From Ceratopteris richardii (lineage: Eukaryota > Streptophyta > Polypodiopsida > Polypodiales > Pteridaceae), in contig CM035422.1 of NCBI GenBank assembly GCA_020310875.1, positions 59,720,324-59,784,323 of the forward strand: a stretch of DNA of 64,000 nt, written 5' to 3'. A model generated the notes under the pieces. It ran no database searches, was not told where the DNA came from, and saw only the letters and a list, made by a program, of their open reading frames with translations. The translations under genes and the position numbers were made by a program. Below, in pieces: positions 12,401 to 24,635 of this stretch. Each line of letters opens with the position of its first letter. The first letter of the stretch is position 1.

Positions 12401-13140
12401 GAGGTTCATATTCCCATCTGATGTCTTCACATTACTTATCTTCTCCACCGAGTGCTTTGTATCATCTCCTATTTGCACTTCATGTTTGTTGTGAGGATCT
12501 TCCAAATCAGAAAGTAAAGCCACATTTCCTGGTACATGATTTGAGCATCCTGAATCAATGTAAAAGATGTGATCATCATCCTTACCCTTCTTCACTGATA
12601 TATTCATAATCAATAATGAATCTTCTTGACTTTGGTCCTCTGCATAGTTATTCTAATCTCTTCTTCCTCTATGGCGACTTTGATAGTTGTTGTTGTTGTA
12701 ATTGTTGTTGTAGCCTCCATTGTATCTGCCTTTATTTGATCCATAGCCACCTCTATTGAATCCTCTTCCTCTTGATTTTCTCAGGTTTCTGAAACATTCT
12801 TTAGTAGTATGATTAGATAAACCACATATATTGCAAGGTTGAGATGATTGGAATCTCCCCTTGCATTGCTTTCCACCTCTACCTCTTCCTCTAGCTCTTC
12901 TTCTACCAACAAAGTTTGCTTGAAAAGAGCTACCTTCATCTTCATTCTTCGTATTCTTTGACTTGTCCTTGACCTTAGCTTCATCAGAATATAAGGCAGA
13001 AGTTTGATTACCTCTTGAGGAATCACCACCTTTGCTAATCTTTGCTTCATGAGTGAAGAGTTGGCCCATGAGTGTGTTGAGGGCGGGTACATGCATATCC
13101 ATGTACAAATCCATGGCTGTTGTGATTTATTAACTATAGC
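9444..13140 (-). pseudogene. Copia family B gag-pol, decayed
   Basis: On the minus strand from 13114: gag C-terminus rich in Arg/Gly and Asn/Tyr with zinc knuckle CNICGLSNHTTKEC (12653-13114); protease with FYIDSGCSNH (12278-12613); HHCC and integrase start ending HTDVWGPSKEP (11894-12166); integrase core FIDDCSRW (11701-11958); integrase C-terminus (11248-11664); RT with [10 protein letters not shown] and [10 protein letters not shown] (10534-11232) and YVDD (10151-10540); RNase H with YSDVDWAGSRDDRRSTSGY (9683-10072) and a tail around ADMLTKALDD near 9550. The integrase has lost the residues around its second catalytic Asp. Frameshifts and stops separate the blocks, and the N-terminal half of gag is absent. 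Confidence 0.85.
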
Positions 13141-13145
13141 AATCC

Positions 13146-13503
13146 CTAGGAAAAGACTTTGTGAAAAGATCTGCAATGCTATCTTGTGTGGGCATATATG
13201 CCAAACTGATCTCTCCAACAAAGAACCTCTCCCTGACATAATGATAGTGCACCTCAATGTGCTCTGTGCAAGCATGGAATAGGGTTACTTGCAACTGCCA
13301 TTGTTGGTGAAGATGGTGGTGGCGGAAGATTAACCAACACCCAAATCATCCAAAAGGCATTTGAGACACATACACACACACACACACTCAACAGTCGTTG
13401 TGAAAGTTGCCCTATACTCAGCCTCACAACTAGAAGTGGCTACAATAGGCTACTTCTTGCTCAACCAAGATATGCATGAGCTACCAAGCATGAAGCAAAA
13501 ACC
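13146..13503 (-). pseudogene. A2: family A RNase H fragment
   Basis: A ~360-bp piece matching the RNase H end of family A, including the complement of TKALP and HYHYVRE codons and the block around A5 24780-25130. It contains a short CA microsatellite (about 13370-13388) absent from other copies. It abuts family B's truncated gag on one side and a gypsy fragment on the other, with no LTR or target duplication. Confidence 0.75.
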
Positions 13504-14650
13504 AAAGGAAAGCCATGAGCAAAAGGCCAAAAGGTAGTAATGATGAGCCCGTGGATAGTGGTTTCTTTCTTGTAGAAGCTCAAATTGATTGGTATGATGA
13601 AATTTTGCAATTTCTCACTTTTGAAAAATTTCTTGTGAACATGACTCCATTAGATAAGAGGAAATTATTGTTTAAGGCCAAAGCATTTTCACTTATAAAT
13701 GGCCAATTGTATAAATATTTCTAGGATGGTATTTTGCAAAAGTGTGTTTATCTACAAGAAGTAATTTTTTTGCTTAAAGTAGCACACAGTGAAAGAGCAT
13801 CTCAAGAGAGAAGACTTGCACACAAAATCCTCCATAAGGGATTATGGTGGCCATATATTTACAAGGATGCTATTAGATTTTCCAAAGAATGTGACATCTG
13901 TTAGAGATATGCTCCTAGGCCAATTAGGCTAAATTTTCAACCATTAGTCATTTCAATTGGGTGGCAACCTTTTGAACAATGTGACTTGATTTCATTGGAC
14001 CCATCAATCCAATTGGTAAACCTAGTTGTAAAAAGTGTACTTTGATGGCCACATGCTATTCCACTAAATGGATAGAAGCTAAGGATACTTCTAATTGCAT
14101 TGCCATGACAATGGCCAAGTTTATGTATAAACATATTTTTTCATGGTTTGGTTGCCTAGTAGAAGTTACTAGTGACGAGGACACACATTTTGTAAATCAT
14201 TTTCTTCGATTCATGTTTGACAAGTACAAGATTTTCCACAAGAAGTCATGTACCTATTATCCTAGAGTGAATGGGTAGGCAAAAAGCTCCAATAAGATTT
14301 TGATCGGGCTACTGTGCAAATTGGTTTTTGAACACCACAATTCTTGATCACAAACTCTTATTGGTGCAATGTGGGCCTTTTGTACTAAAAGAAGAGGCAC
14401 CACTGGTGAGAGTCCATTCCTCTTGACGTCTCATGGCATGCTTCCCCCTATAATGGTAAGTAATTTGTAAGCATCAAGAGCATATTCTCATGGAAATGAG
14501 ATAAAATTCTTCTATCAAGGGCATGGCTCTATTTGAAGGCTCTAGGATGGGAAATCATCAAGTTATGGAAATTCTACTCTTTTGGAAGGTATTACACTCA
14601 TTGCAAGATAAACAAGTATGAAGGTAAGGATCAAAGTCTTTGGGTGATCG
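13504..14650 (+). pseudogene. Gypsy H: decayed integrase fragment
   Basis: Plus-strand frames show a pre-integrase region (13515-13724), an integrase zinc-binding motif ending HKGLWWPY...CDIC around 13800-13905, and an integrase core resembling CYSTKWIEA (14042-14278) and the YYPRVNG region. Numerous stops and frameshifts. The similarity is clear only piecewise, and the 3' edge is uncertain. A related fragment (J) lies at 43331-44290. Confidence 0.65.
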
Positions 14651-15454
14651 AAAAGTATCACACACCCAAAATTGGGTGCCACTTCCACCTCTTTTGGCAC
14701 ACCCAAAATAGAGCGCCACCTCCACCACCCATATTTGTTTCATCCAAATTGGGCAACTCCTCTACCCACTTTTTGCATGACTACCTTACGTGATAGTGTG
14801 AGCGCTCACCTTGACGTGGCATAGGATGAAAGGTGAGATTCTTATGGACTTGTTAATAAATGGTTAAAGTGTAAATAAATGCAAGGAAAGTCACCACAAG
14901 GCTCTGGTGGTGTCAAAAGATCTAATTGGAGGACCTAAAAGTGGTTGCCTACCAGTACCAAAATTAACCCACCTCTACCACCAATCTTGTCAGTTTGACA
15001 CATGTGATAGTAAAATCTTGGATTTCGCAAGGCCACTCCTCTTGGCCTCTGAGTATATATAAGAACAGGCTATGGCAGATAACATGACAATGTGATTGAG
15101 TAGTCTTGGCTAGTGTGTCTTAGCTGGATTCTGTTACATTTCCATTGCAGAGAGTACTTGTTTGCTTTAGATACTTCTTATTGTTGATTTTGTGTGGTCA
15201 AGTTCTAGTCTCTATAGTGGCTACTAGCCCACTTGTAATGACCATTTGGATAATTTTGACTTATTGTAATCATTCTAAGTCTTAAGGAATTATGATTTTT
15301 TTTATCAAGTGTTCTTGTAATTTTCTCATCACTATGTCAGTGTCAAGTTGTATTCCTAGACACAGACATGTCATAGGGTATAATTCCCTAAGGAAGAATC
15401 CCCTTTGAGTAGAAGTAGTATTGGGATTGTGGTCTCAATTGCCTCTTCTATAGT
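14651..15454 (+). other. Non-coding, probable gypsy 3' end/LTR
   Basis: No coding sequence. A strong TATA-like box (TATATATAAG at 15054-15063) and a perfect 12-bp palindrome GTGAGCGCTCAC (14798-14809) lie here, downstream of the gypsy H integrase. That is where its 3' untranslated region and LTR would be. I could not define LTR ends or find a second copy. Confidence 0.45.
15054..15063 (+). promoter_or_regulatory. TATA box in probable gypsy LTR
   Basis: TATATATAAG followed by a purine-rich stretch, an ordinary plant pol II core promoter arrangement. Assignment to an LTR is inference. Confidence 0.4.
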
Positions 15455-15742
15455 TATGCTCAAGAGAGGCATTGATTTTGATGATACCTTTGCACCCACT
15501 TGTCAAATGAACACCGTTTGTAGCATCTATGCACTTGTATCTCATCATGGCTAGAATGTATATCAGTTGGACATTAAAATTGAGTTTCTAAATGGTGACT
15601 TACATCAAGAAATGTATGTATTTCAGCCCCATGGTTTTGGGTAGAAAAGGCACGAAAGCAAAGTGTACATGGTGAAAAAGGCATTATATGGTTTGAAGCA
15701 AGCACCACATGCTTAGTATGAAAAGATACATGCCTACTTGAT
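15455..15742 (+). pseudogene. A3 part 1: outer family A copy, RT fragment
   Basis: Decayed family A reverse transcriptase on the plus strand, from the block encoding ERGIDFDDTFAPTC through [10 protein letters not shown] to ...HAYLI. It is interrupted at 15742 by copia C and resumes at 39364. This is the host of the four-level nest. The last five bases (TTGAT, 15738-15742) are the target duplication of copia C. Confidence 0.85.
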
Positions 15743-16765
15743 TGTAGGTCTAGGACAACCATAAATTGATGATTTGGACAAAGGTTTGAAGTCAAAGGAT
15801 GAAGCAAAGACCAATACATGAAGCTTGAAGTTAGTGCATGATCAGAGAATGAAGACTTGTATATACATGTACACTAAACTTGTAATTAACTCACTTATAC
15901 CTTTGTTATGGTTACGAGTTTGTACATATATGTGTATGTATACAAGTAAAAAATCAGCGCATGTAAGAGAGATGATGAAAGACAAGTTTTAAGATTCATT
16001 AGACACTTTAGAAGTGATGAGAATATAGCTCATCAATCAGATGTAATATTTCCAGAATAGAAGAAAAATTGCACCCGATATTTTGCTCAGTGCTCCTTAT
16101 GTGTTTATTCTTTTGTGAAATTCTTTTGTACAAGTCTAAGTCTATAGTTGAGTGACCTCTGTACAAATTTTCAGATCCTAATTGTGATCAGGCTGAGAAA
16201 ATTGAGAGTAGGAACATTTACATGTGTAAATGTGAAGAATAGAAGACTGTAGCAGGTGCAAATTCGATGATAATGTTTTGTTCAGTTCTCCTTCCACAGT
16301 GTAAAATTTTGAGCAAGCAAGCACTCATTCTTTAAGTTGGAAGGTAAGATACCTATGGCTAAAAGCATTTGAATAAATGGCTTCTACTTTGAGAGAACTA
16401 TGCATTAGAAGTTGCAGGTGTCAAAGTCGAGTATACAGAAGTATAGTTTTAGACATAGGTGAATTGTTTAGAGTAAATCTCAAGTTTTACTAAGCCTTTT
16501 GAGAAAGTTTGACTTGGAGAAGGTGTGCAAACACTAGAAAACACCTCATACAAAGTTTCATTGAAAACTTTACACATTTGATTACTCAATGAGAGAATTA
16601 AGTGAAGCAAAATTTTATGAATAATCACTCTCTTCACAGTTAGTGCAAAGATTGGTAATCTGGCATTGATCTTCCAAATTGGTTGAGGTTTTGAGTTGTT
16701 CTTTAAATAGAGGTGCTCTAAAATCAAGGATAACTTGTTCTTTTGGAGATTAACACTCTCCATCA
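15743..16765 (+). repeat. 5' LTR of copia C
   Basis: Begins TGTAGGTC and ends CTCTCCATCA, 1023 bp. Over the first ~160 aligned bases it differs from the 3' LTR at four positions, with more differences further on. It preserves the uninterrupted site (GGTTACGAGTTTG, ACGA at 15913-15916) at which gypsy E inserted in the other LTR. Confidence 0.9.
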
Positions 16766-16782
16766 GTGGTATAAGAGTAGGA
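16766..16782 (+). other. Degenerate primer binding site of copia C
   Basis: GTGGTATAAGAGTAGG directly after the LTR is recognisable as the initiator-Met-tRNA-type PBS TGGTATCAGAGC with substitutions. Confidence 0.75.
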
Positions 16783-16986
16783 ATCATCAAAATTAAAGAA
16801 AGGAGGTCTCTGATTGTTGCAGTTATACAGAAATTAACATTTGAAGGTTCAAAAGGTGAAAGCTTAAAGTGAAATCTAGAGAAGGAGGCTTGAAGCTATC
16901 AAGAAGATCAAAGGAACTACGTTCAAAGTAAAGGTACACTTATTCCTCATAAAGCTTGAAGAATTTAATATACAGGTGAAGAAAAG

Positions 16987-18187
16987 ATGGGAGATTCTCT
17001 TCATATAGAGAAATTGGATAGAGAAAACTATCCTACTTGGTCCATGAGGATGGAAGCTCATCTCATGAGCAAAGACTTGATAGGATACATTATAGGTGAA
17101 GAAGAAAAGCCAGAGTTTAAAGATCCTAGTGTTCCTACTAGGGAGGAGCTTGCAGATTTAAAGTTTTGGATGAAGAAGGATGCTCAAGCAAGGAGCATTA
17201 TCTACATGGGAGTCAATGATTACTTGTTACCTCATATTAGAGGACTTGAAAGTGCAAGTGACATATGGAATGCTTTGGAGGAGCATTTCCAAAACACTAC
17301 AAAGTCAAGGAAGGCATCTTTGTGGGCAGAGTTTACCACATTCAAGAAAAAGGCTTCTCAATCCATTTCTGATTATTTAACAGGGATGAAGGACATTGCA
17401 GATGCATTAGGAGCAGTTAATGAAGATATTGAGGAGGATAAATTGGTAAGGAAAATCCTGACAAGTTTGAGAGGAGATGAGAAATGGAAGCCATTCATTT
17501 TGTCTACCGAATTGTCACTTGATCATTTCACTCTTGATTTGAATCAATTTCTAGGACATATGCTAACCTTTGAGCAGGATGTCAAAGGTGATGTTGATAA
17601 GAGTACAGGTCAAGCAATGTATTCAAAGGATAAGAAGAAGATTAACAAAGGCAAGCAACAATTGAATGAAGATGAAGGTAAAACTAGTCAAGCTAACTTC
17701 CTAAGAGGAGGAGGAGGTGGCAAAGCTAGAGGAAGAGGCAGAAGCAATAAAGATGGAGTCAAAGCTTGCTAGATTTGTGGTAAGAATAATCATTTAGCTC
17801 ATGAATGTTGGCGTAATAATTAGAATGGTGGAGGATATAATCAAAATGTTAAGTCAAGAGCAAGAGGTGGTAAAAACCAAAGAAGGTAATTTCAGAGGTA
17901 GAGGTTACTTTGGAAGAAATGCAGGTAGAGGTTTCCAGAGTCAATCTTACAACAATACATACTACAACTATGCTTCAGATCAGAAGGAGGATTCAACCTT
18001 GATTATGAATGCAACTTGTGAAAGACAAAGTGAAGATCAAAGAGTCTTCTACATTGACTCAGGGTGTAACAATCACCTGAGTGGCAACATAGCTTTGATG
18101 AGTGATTTGGAGAATAAGGTAACTAATCATGTAGTTCAAACAGGTGATAATACAAAGCATAATGTGAAGTCAATTGGATCAGATTAG
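16987..18187 (+). pseudogene. Copia C gag and protease start
   Basis: The first 261 codons (16987-17772) are a copia gag of the UBN2/DUF4219 type: LDRENYPTWSMRMEAHL near the start and the SISDYLTGMKDIADALG region in the middle, ending in an Arg/Gly-rich stretch. An in-frame TAG (17770) then precedes the zinc knuckle (ICGKNNHLAHEC), and another TAG follows at 17821. Both sit where glutamine is expected. The protease core FYIDSGCNNHLSG lies at 18048-18090 in another frame. The start at 16987 lies 221 bases after the LTR, as in related elements. No functional product is expected. Confidence 0.85.
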
Positions 18188-19468
18188 GCTAAGGATGGGA
18201 GCACTCTTCTGAGTAAGGTTTTGTATGTTCCTACAATTCCAAAGAATCTGATAAGTGTAGGGAAAATTGTTGAGAAAGTTATGAAGTAAGGTTCACTAAT
18301 GATGGAGTTTTTATGGAGGACCCTAACAATGGGTATAAACAAATTGTTTGAGGGAAGAAAGAAGGAAGGCTCTTCATATTGAAGATTCAAGGCAATGTTG
18401 GTCATGCCTTGTTCACTTATGGAGGACATAAGGTATCTGAGTTAGATCTTTGGCATAAAAGGCTTGGACATTTCAATGAAAGAGGTATTAAGGATATGAT
18501 TAACAATGGTTCAGTGCTTGGGTTACCTAATGTTGGAGGTCAACATATGACATACAGATGTGAGGCATGTCAATTAGGTAAGGCTCATAAGCAATCATAT
18601 ACTAAGCATGGTTTCATGTATTCGGAGAAGCTTGAGTTGGTACACACAGATGTGTGGGGACCATCAAAGGATTTCAATATTAATGGCTCAAGATATTATG
18701 TGATTTATGTTGATGATGCTACCAGGTGGATCACTATGTATGTGATCAAAGATAAATCAGAGGTGTTCAATACATTTAAACATTATCATGTGTATGCAGA
18801 GAGAATCATAGGTCAAAAATTGAAGAGACTAAGGTCAGATGGAGGGGGAGAGTATTTCTCTAATGAGTTCAATGATTACTTATGGAATGTAGGTATAAAA
18901 AGAGAAGTTACTTGCAGGTACTCTCCTCAACAAAATGGTATAGCAGAAAGGAGAAATAGAACTCTTGTTGAATTTGCAAGGTCAATGATGAAAGAGAAAA
19001 ATTGTCCCAATTATTTGTGGGTTGGGGCTGTAAATACAACCACATACTTGGTTAATAGGCTACCATGTAAAGCTTTGCAAGGTATGACACCATATGAAGC
19101 TTGGAGGGGTAAGAGATCATTGCAAAGTATTTGGATGTTTGGCTTATGCATATGTGCCATCTCAGTTGAGGCATAAATTGGAACCTAAAGCTGAAAAGTA
19201 TGTGTTCATTGGTTATGATGATAAGCAGATGGGTTATAGGTTGTGGAGTCCATCCACAAAGCAATTCCTTGTGGCAAAAGATGTTACATTTGATGAGCAA
19301 AGTACTTGGTATGCAGGTACAATTAATATTCATGCAGGTGATGAAGAAACTTTGAATCAGAAGAAAGGTAAATCAAAGGTTCAAATATTTGATGAAGAAG
19401 AGAATAATGAAGCACAAGTTGAAGTTGAAGAAGTGCCAAGGTTTGATCCAGAATGTGACGAACCATAA
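18188..19468 (+). pseudogene. Copia C integrase region
   Basis: After the protease remnant, 18379-19176 carries the HHCC pre-integrase region (LWHKRLGHFNE...CEACQLGKAH) and an integrase core with VHTDVWGP, RSDGGGEY and QQNGIAERRNR, so all three catalytic acidic residues remain. A frameshift near 19110 moves the C-terminal part (GCLAYAYVPS, FIGYDDKQMGYRLW) into the frame of 19094-19468. A stop separates it from RT. Confidence 0.85.
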
Positions 19469-19546
19469 ACTTCAAGAAGTGGAGAACACAAAAGGTCATC
19501 AAGGCACAAATGACAACCTACAAGGTATAGCTATGACACTTCTTTT

Positions 19547-21133
19547 TTGACTACTAAAGATTATGCTTACATGGTGAAAGCAGAGGAAGATCCTTCTACA
19601 TATGAAGAGGCAAAAGGTAAGGAAAATTGGGAGAAAGCTATGCAGGAAGAGTATGATGCATTGATGGAAAATGAGACATGGGATTTGGTTCCTAAACCAA
19701 ATAGTCAGAAGATCATTGGATGCAAATGGGTCTACAAGACAAAGAGGTTTGCAGATGAAAGTGTGTATAGGTATAAAGCTAGACTTGTTGTGAAAAGGTA
19801 TGCTCAGACATATGGTATAGATTATGATGAGACTTATAGTCTTGTGGCAAAAATGGCAACTATAAGGAGACTCATAGCTATTACTGCATGTAAAGGTTGG
19901 AAACTATGTCAATTAGATATGAAGAATGCTTTTCTTAATGGTTACATTTCAGATGATGTTTTCATGGAGAAACCAAAAGGGTTCAAATATAAAAGGTATC
20001 CAGCGTATGTATGTAAGCTCAAGAGAGCTTTATATGGTTTGAAGCAGGCCCCAAGGGCATGTAATTATAGACTTGTGGAGTCCTTGAGGGAACTTGGGTT
20101 CCAAGTGTCTAAAGCAGATAGTAGCTTGCTTGTTAAAGCAAGTGATGATGGATTCATTTACATGTGCATATATGTTGATGACATAATTCTTACAGGTACA
20201 GATGAGAAGGGCATACAAAGTCTTAAGAAGCAAATGGAGAAAGAGTTCAAGATTAGTGACTTGGGAGGCTTGTCATATTTCTTGGGCATGGAGGTCTCAT
20301 GTACTCAACATGGAGTATATGTGACTCAAGAAAGGTATTTGAAAAACTTCTTAATGAAGTTTAAAATGGAAGATTGCGGGGTAGCACCTACTCCAATGCA
20401 TGTGAATCACAAATTGAGCAGATATGAAGGAGAAGAATTCAAGGACATGAAGCTATATCAAAGTCTGGTTGGTAGTCTAATCTATGCTACATTAATTAGG
20501 CCTGATTTGTCATATGCAGTTGGAGTGTTGTCTCAATTCATGCATTGTCCTAGGAAAGACCATTGGGTTGCAGGACAAAGAGTGTTAAAATACATGAAGG
20601 GTACACTCAAAGAAGGTTTGTATTATGGTTTCACATCAGATACAAACATCAAGATATATAGTGATACAGATTGGGCAGATGGTCTTGATGATAGGAGATC
20701 AACCTATGGATATTTATGTTATGTGGGAGATAAATTAATTTCTTGGTGTTCTAAGAAGCAGCATACAATTGCTTTGTCATCTACAGAAGTAGAGTATAAA
20801 GGTATGATTGAAGTTGCAAAGGAGGTCATATGGTTGGAGACTCTCATGAAAAGCTTTGACATCATTCAGAGTACACCCACTATTCATGGAGATAATATGA
20901 GTTCATTGTATCTTGCTTCTAACCCTGTATTTCATACCATGACTAAACATGTAGAGATTCAATATCACTTTGTGAGAGAGAAGGTGATTGATAAAGAGAT
21001 TGAAGTCATACATACTCCAACAAAAGATCAGATTGCAGATATGTTGACAAAAAGGTTGGATGGACCAAAGCTACAAAAATTCAAAGACATGGTAGGTATA
21101 AAGAAGATGGAGAAAAACACAATTGATGATTGA
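19547..21133 (+). pseudogene. Copia C reverse transcriptase-RNase H, long open frame
   Basis: 528 uninterrupted codons. [44 protein letters not shown] and the catalytic IYVDDIILTG (about residues 205-215). RNase H: IYSDTDWADGLDDRRSTYGY, LSSTEVEYKG, and a tail TKDQIADMLTKRLDGPK. It stops 8 bases before the 3' LTR. This is the best-preserved part of the element, but upstream lesions mean it would not be made as part of a polyprotein. Confidence 0.88.
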
Positions 21134-21141
21134 CGGAGAGT

Positions 21142-21316
21142 TGTTGGTGCAACACAACCATCAATTGATGATTTGGACAAAGGTTTAAAGTCAAAGGATG
21201 AAGCAAAGACCAATATATGAAGCTTGAAGTTAGTGCATGATCAGAGAATGAAGACTTGTATATACATGTACACCAAACTTGTAATTAACTCACTTATACC
21301 TTTGTTATGGTTACGA
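21142..21316 (+). repeat. 3' LTR of copia C, first part
   Basis: TGTTGGTGCAACACAACC onward matches the 5' LTR from its first base. A purine-rich PPT (GACGGAGAG) precedes it. Interrupted after TTACGA by gypsy E and continued at 38525. Confidence 0.92.
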
Positions 21317-23453
21317 TGTGGAGGTGATCGCAATCCGGGTGGATCGGGTCCGGTCGTGGCACACACAGGGTGTATGAAGCTAATGAATGTTGGATGGTTT
21401 AAGGACATGAAAGTGAAATTAATGTTGAGTATGGAGAAGAGAGAGATGTCGAAATGATTATGGGAATGGGAAAGTAGGAGTGAGATTTATGAACATGAAT
21501 GATAAGAATGAAAGAGAACCATACACACGAATCAAATTTGGAAGGAAGAATGGTCCATTGAAGGAGCTTCTTAAACACTTCCTAATTCTAATTCATATGC
21601 ATAGTCTTCTTTGGATGATATGTATGCATGACGTGAATAGATGGAATCCTTACACATAAACCAGTTTCGAAAGGAAGAATGGTCCAATATTGGAGCTTCT
21701 TATACACTTTCAGAAACTAATCAATATGTATGGGTATGTATGGTTTATATGCATGCAAGTGAATTATGATAATAGAGTTTACTCACAAGCTCAAAGAAAC
21801 ATCCTCACTGGTTCAACGCAATACTGCGGAGCCTTCTCACACATAGAAGAAATAGAAGACATGTAAAAATACTTAAGAGACTGAGAGAGGAGACAAGAGA
21901 CAAGTGACAAGTGACATGAATTAAAAGGATTTGAATTAAGATACATGTAAAATATCGTCGTGGTACGTCATGCTAAGCAGTCTACTGATCAAAGGTGGTT
22001 CCGACCCTCAAACCATGATAGTTCAACCGAATGTCACACGTAAGAAGGTGAGTTCCACTCCAGTGACCCTATGTCTGTCTAGGCTCGTAACGTCTAACTA
22101 AAGAAGTCTAAGACTCATTAAAATCAGCTCTAACTCACTCACACGCTCCACCGAGGGTGAGTCAAGATAGAGATGCTGGTTTCAAGAGCCTATCCTAGAT
22201 TGGAGTTCTAACTTAAATTTGAAACTAGGTTCTATACTCATACTAGCTCACCTTGGATCCTCACTCGCTCAACCGAGGGTGATCGTCTCAAGGAAACCGT
22301 AAGCTAGCATGAGCCCTATGGATGCCTAACAATGATGCTCTAGGAGTTTGGAGGGGGGTTTATATAGTTTTTTGAATGAATTTGGGCCCTTGGATCTAGA
22401 GAAATCAACTCTCAACTCTAGGATCACTACTTTTGATTACAACCATTTGATTAATCAAATCAATGGCTTGGAATTGTTCTTTCTATCAAATCTAGTGTAA
22501 AGGAGTGAAATTTAGGCGCCCTCATTCTCCACCATTGGATCTGGGGATGATCTGGACCGTCGGATCAGTGCTGACATCAATTCGGATAAGATAAGCCACT
22601 ATTTTTGGAGAAACACTGCATTATTGATCTTTGATTGTAAAAAAAGTCTTCTTTTATGGAAAAACTCGTGGATCCTCCTTGCTTTAAGCATAAGTGCATC
22701 TCCAACCTTGAATATGAGCTCATCTTGATCGTACAACATGGCTCAATCAGCTTTCGCCATGTGGTGGCCCTTCAACCCTTCAATTTGCTTAAACTAGAAA
22801 ACTGCAGTGATCCTGAAAACTGGACTTTGTGCTCTTTGACCCTCCAAATAGGCTTTGATGAAGATGAAACTTTGTAGGACTATGTTTCCAAAGATCTCCT
22901 TCAGGAATATGCAGAAATAACTCCCATCTGAATCTCCCTTGTACAAGTTTGACTACATTTGGAAGCTTGCAAGGTGGCATTAAGGTCTCTAGGAAGCTCG
23001 GATAGCCTTGAAACTTTATACAAATATGTAGCCACATATGGTCTTTATACATGCCAAACCATATGGCTAACATAAATTTCTATACAAGAATTTGTAGGGT
23101 CAAACTAGAAAAAATACATTTTTACAAAATGAACATAGCATATCAATGTGCTACCAAATCCATTTTCTGCTGAAATTTGGGCTATAGACTGCCTTTGACA
23201 ATCTTTACAAGTATATGGATTTTCATCTAATTTGGTGACAATGAAATTTTTGCCCTAATTTCCCAACTTTGACCAGCTTTGACCAACTTTGACCGCTACC
23301 ATGGACTTTCTTGATTTCTTTGAAACTTTGTATGTGAGCTTCCTTTGACATCCTTGATGCATCCTGGACTTCTCGGAGAATTCCGGCTACCTTCACCAAA
23401 TATGTTTTTTGTAGGCCTTCACAAGTGAGAGAGGAGAGAAAATCTCGACGACA
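21317..23453 (-). repeat. 3' LTR of gypsy E
   Basis: 2137 bp. On the minus strand it begins TGTCGTCGAG and ends ACCTCCACA. Small open frames inside occur identically in the other LTR and are not genes. A TATA box is at 22358-22370. Two copies of an 18-base motif with core CCGAGGGTGA lie at 22144-22161 and 22266-22283. Confidence 0.95.
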
Positions 23454-23466
23454 TTCGCCCCCACTA
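23454..23466 (-). other. Polypurine tract of gypsy E
   Basis: The minus strand reads TAGTGGGGGCGAA directly before the 3' LTR, a typical plus-strand priming site. Confidence 0.85.
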
Positions 23467-24400
23467 AACCTGCGATTCCTCCGGAAGCGCCACTCTAGCA
23501 TCTGTGAAAAACAAAATGTTCGAGGCATCAAATTCTTTTATAGGCAACATAAGAAACATGGAAGGAAAATTGATTATATGCATGAATAAGTATGTAACGT
23601 GACATGAAGCAAAATTTGCATGAAAGAAAGAATTGAAACAGACAACATGAATATGCATGAACAAATAGGCAACATATATGCAAATGAACAAGCAACATTG
23701 GCAACAAGAAAGAAAAAAAACAAGCATCAATATGAAGTGGAAGTGGATGTATTGAGTCGTTTTAAGCATCAGTTCCTCTCATCTTGAAGAAAATTTTGTA
23801 CCTTTTTCATAAAGCAATCTACATTAAATATGATTATAAACAAAGATTTAGGATTTTCAAGAGACATCTTTCATCTTTAGCTTATTTTAGATCAACTCCT
23901 TTCCTACATAAATATGAATATGCTCTTTCTCTAATAACATGCAAGGAAATCTAACTAAACTCCACTAATGCATAAATCTGCCTATATAGCCCATGATTTA
24001 TTCTACTATGCCTCTTTATCCTTCTTTGGCTTGCTCTTTTTTTTTTTTTTTTTTTTTGATGATGATGATGATGATGATTCGGCAACTTTATGGTTACGAT
24101 CACTTTTTTGGGGTGGAAGAAAGTGTAAACTTCTTGGTAACATGTAGCAATTTTTTTTTTTTTTTCTTTTTTTTTTGATGACGGGGAAAAATTAAACCCC
24201 GATACAAGGTACAACCATTTCTGATGACGGAGATCAGTCGTTTAAACTCCGATACAAGTGTTGTGAGATGGACTAAGGATGTAGAAACATGCAATAGCAG
24301 GAGCTAGGATTTCAACAATTATGCTTTCGATACTGGATACATATGCATGTTTATATATGAAAGTCATGTCACCAAAATAAACCTCCAAATCTACATGCCC
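23467..24400 (-). other. Gypsy E 3' non-coding region, part 1
   Basis: A+T-rich, low-complexity sequence between pol and the PPT, continued at 29566-29851 beyond A5. It has T-tracts (about 24039-24057 and 24151-24176), a (GAT)n run and two short hairpin repeats (listed separately). A 101-codon hydrophobic minus-strand frame (23464-23769) sits where an env-like gene would be, but its composition is that of the surrounding low-complexity DNA. I do not call it a gene. Confidence 0.7.
24177..24258. repeat. Two hairpin repeats with a compensatory pair
   Basis: 24177-24208 and 24223-24258 share the frame GATGACGG...CCGATACAAG. The first can pair CGGGG with CCCCG, the second CGGAG with CTCCG, so one base pair differs between copies on both sides. 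They lie in gypsy E's 3' non-coding region. Confidence 0.6.
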
Positions 24401-24405
24401 TATCT

Positions 24406-24635
24406 TGTTGGAGTTAGACGTCTGCGGAAGCACGCGAACAGCACAAGGAAGAAGAAGAAGCTTGGAGCACAACACACAAGACTGAATGTATTACTAGAGA
24501 ATGTACAAAGATAAGTAGCCCATTAGGGCAATAGGCGTATATACAAGCCGGGGGAAAAAAACCTCCTAAAGAGGGAAAAAAGTGCCCCGGCGGTCCTAGA
24601 GTGTTCACACACATCACTACCTAAATATATCAACA
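24406..24635 (-). repeat. 3' LTR of A5
   Basis: TGTTGGAG...ATATCAACA, 230 bp. Differs from the 5' LTR by one transition (GTCTGCGG against GTCCGCGG). Contains a TATA-like GGCTTGTATATACGCC on the minus strand. Confidence 0.96.

Noticed and set aside
22656..22877. A 73-codon frame occurring identically at 22656-22877 and 37729-37950
   Set aside because: Both copies lie in the two near-identical LTRs of gypsy E. Duplication reflects the LTRs, not a conserved gene, and no domain is recognisable.
23464..23769. Hydrophobic 101-codon minus-strand frame in an env-like position of gypsy E
   Set aside because: It comes from low-complexity ATG/CAT-rich DNA with no signal, cleavage or fusion features. 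Position alone is not enough to call env.
24039..24176. Long T-tracts read as the poly(A) tail of a minus-strand LINE or processed copy
   Set aside because: No LINE coding sequence or target duplication. The tracts are part of gypsy E's low-complexity 3' region.
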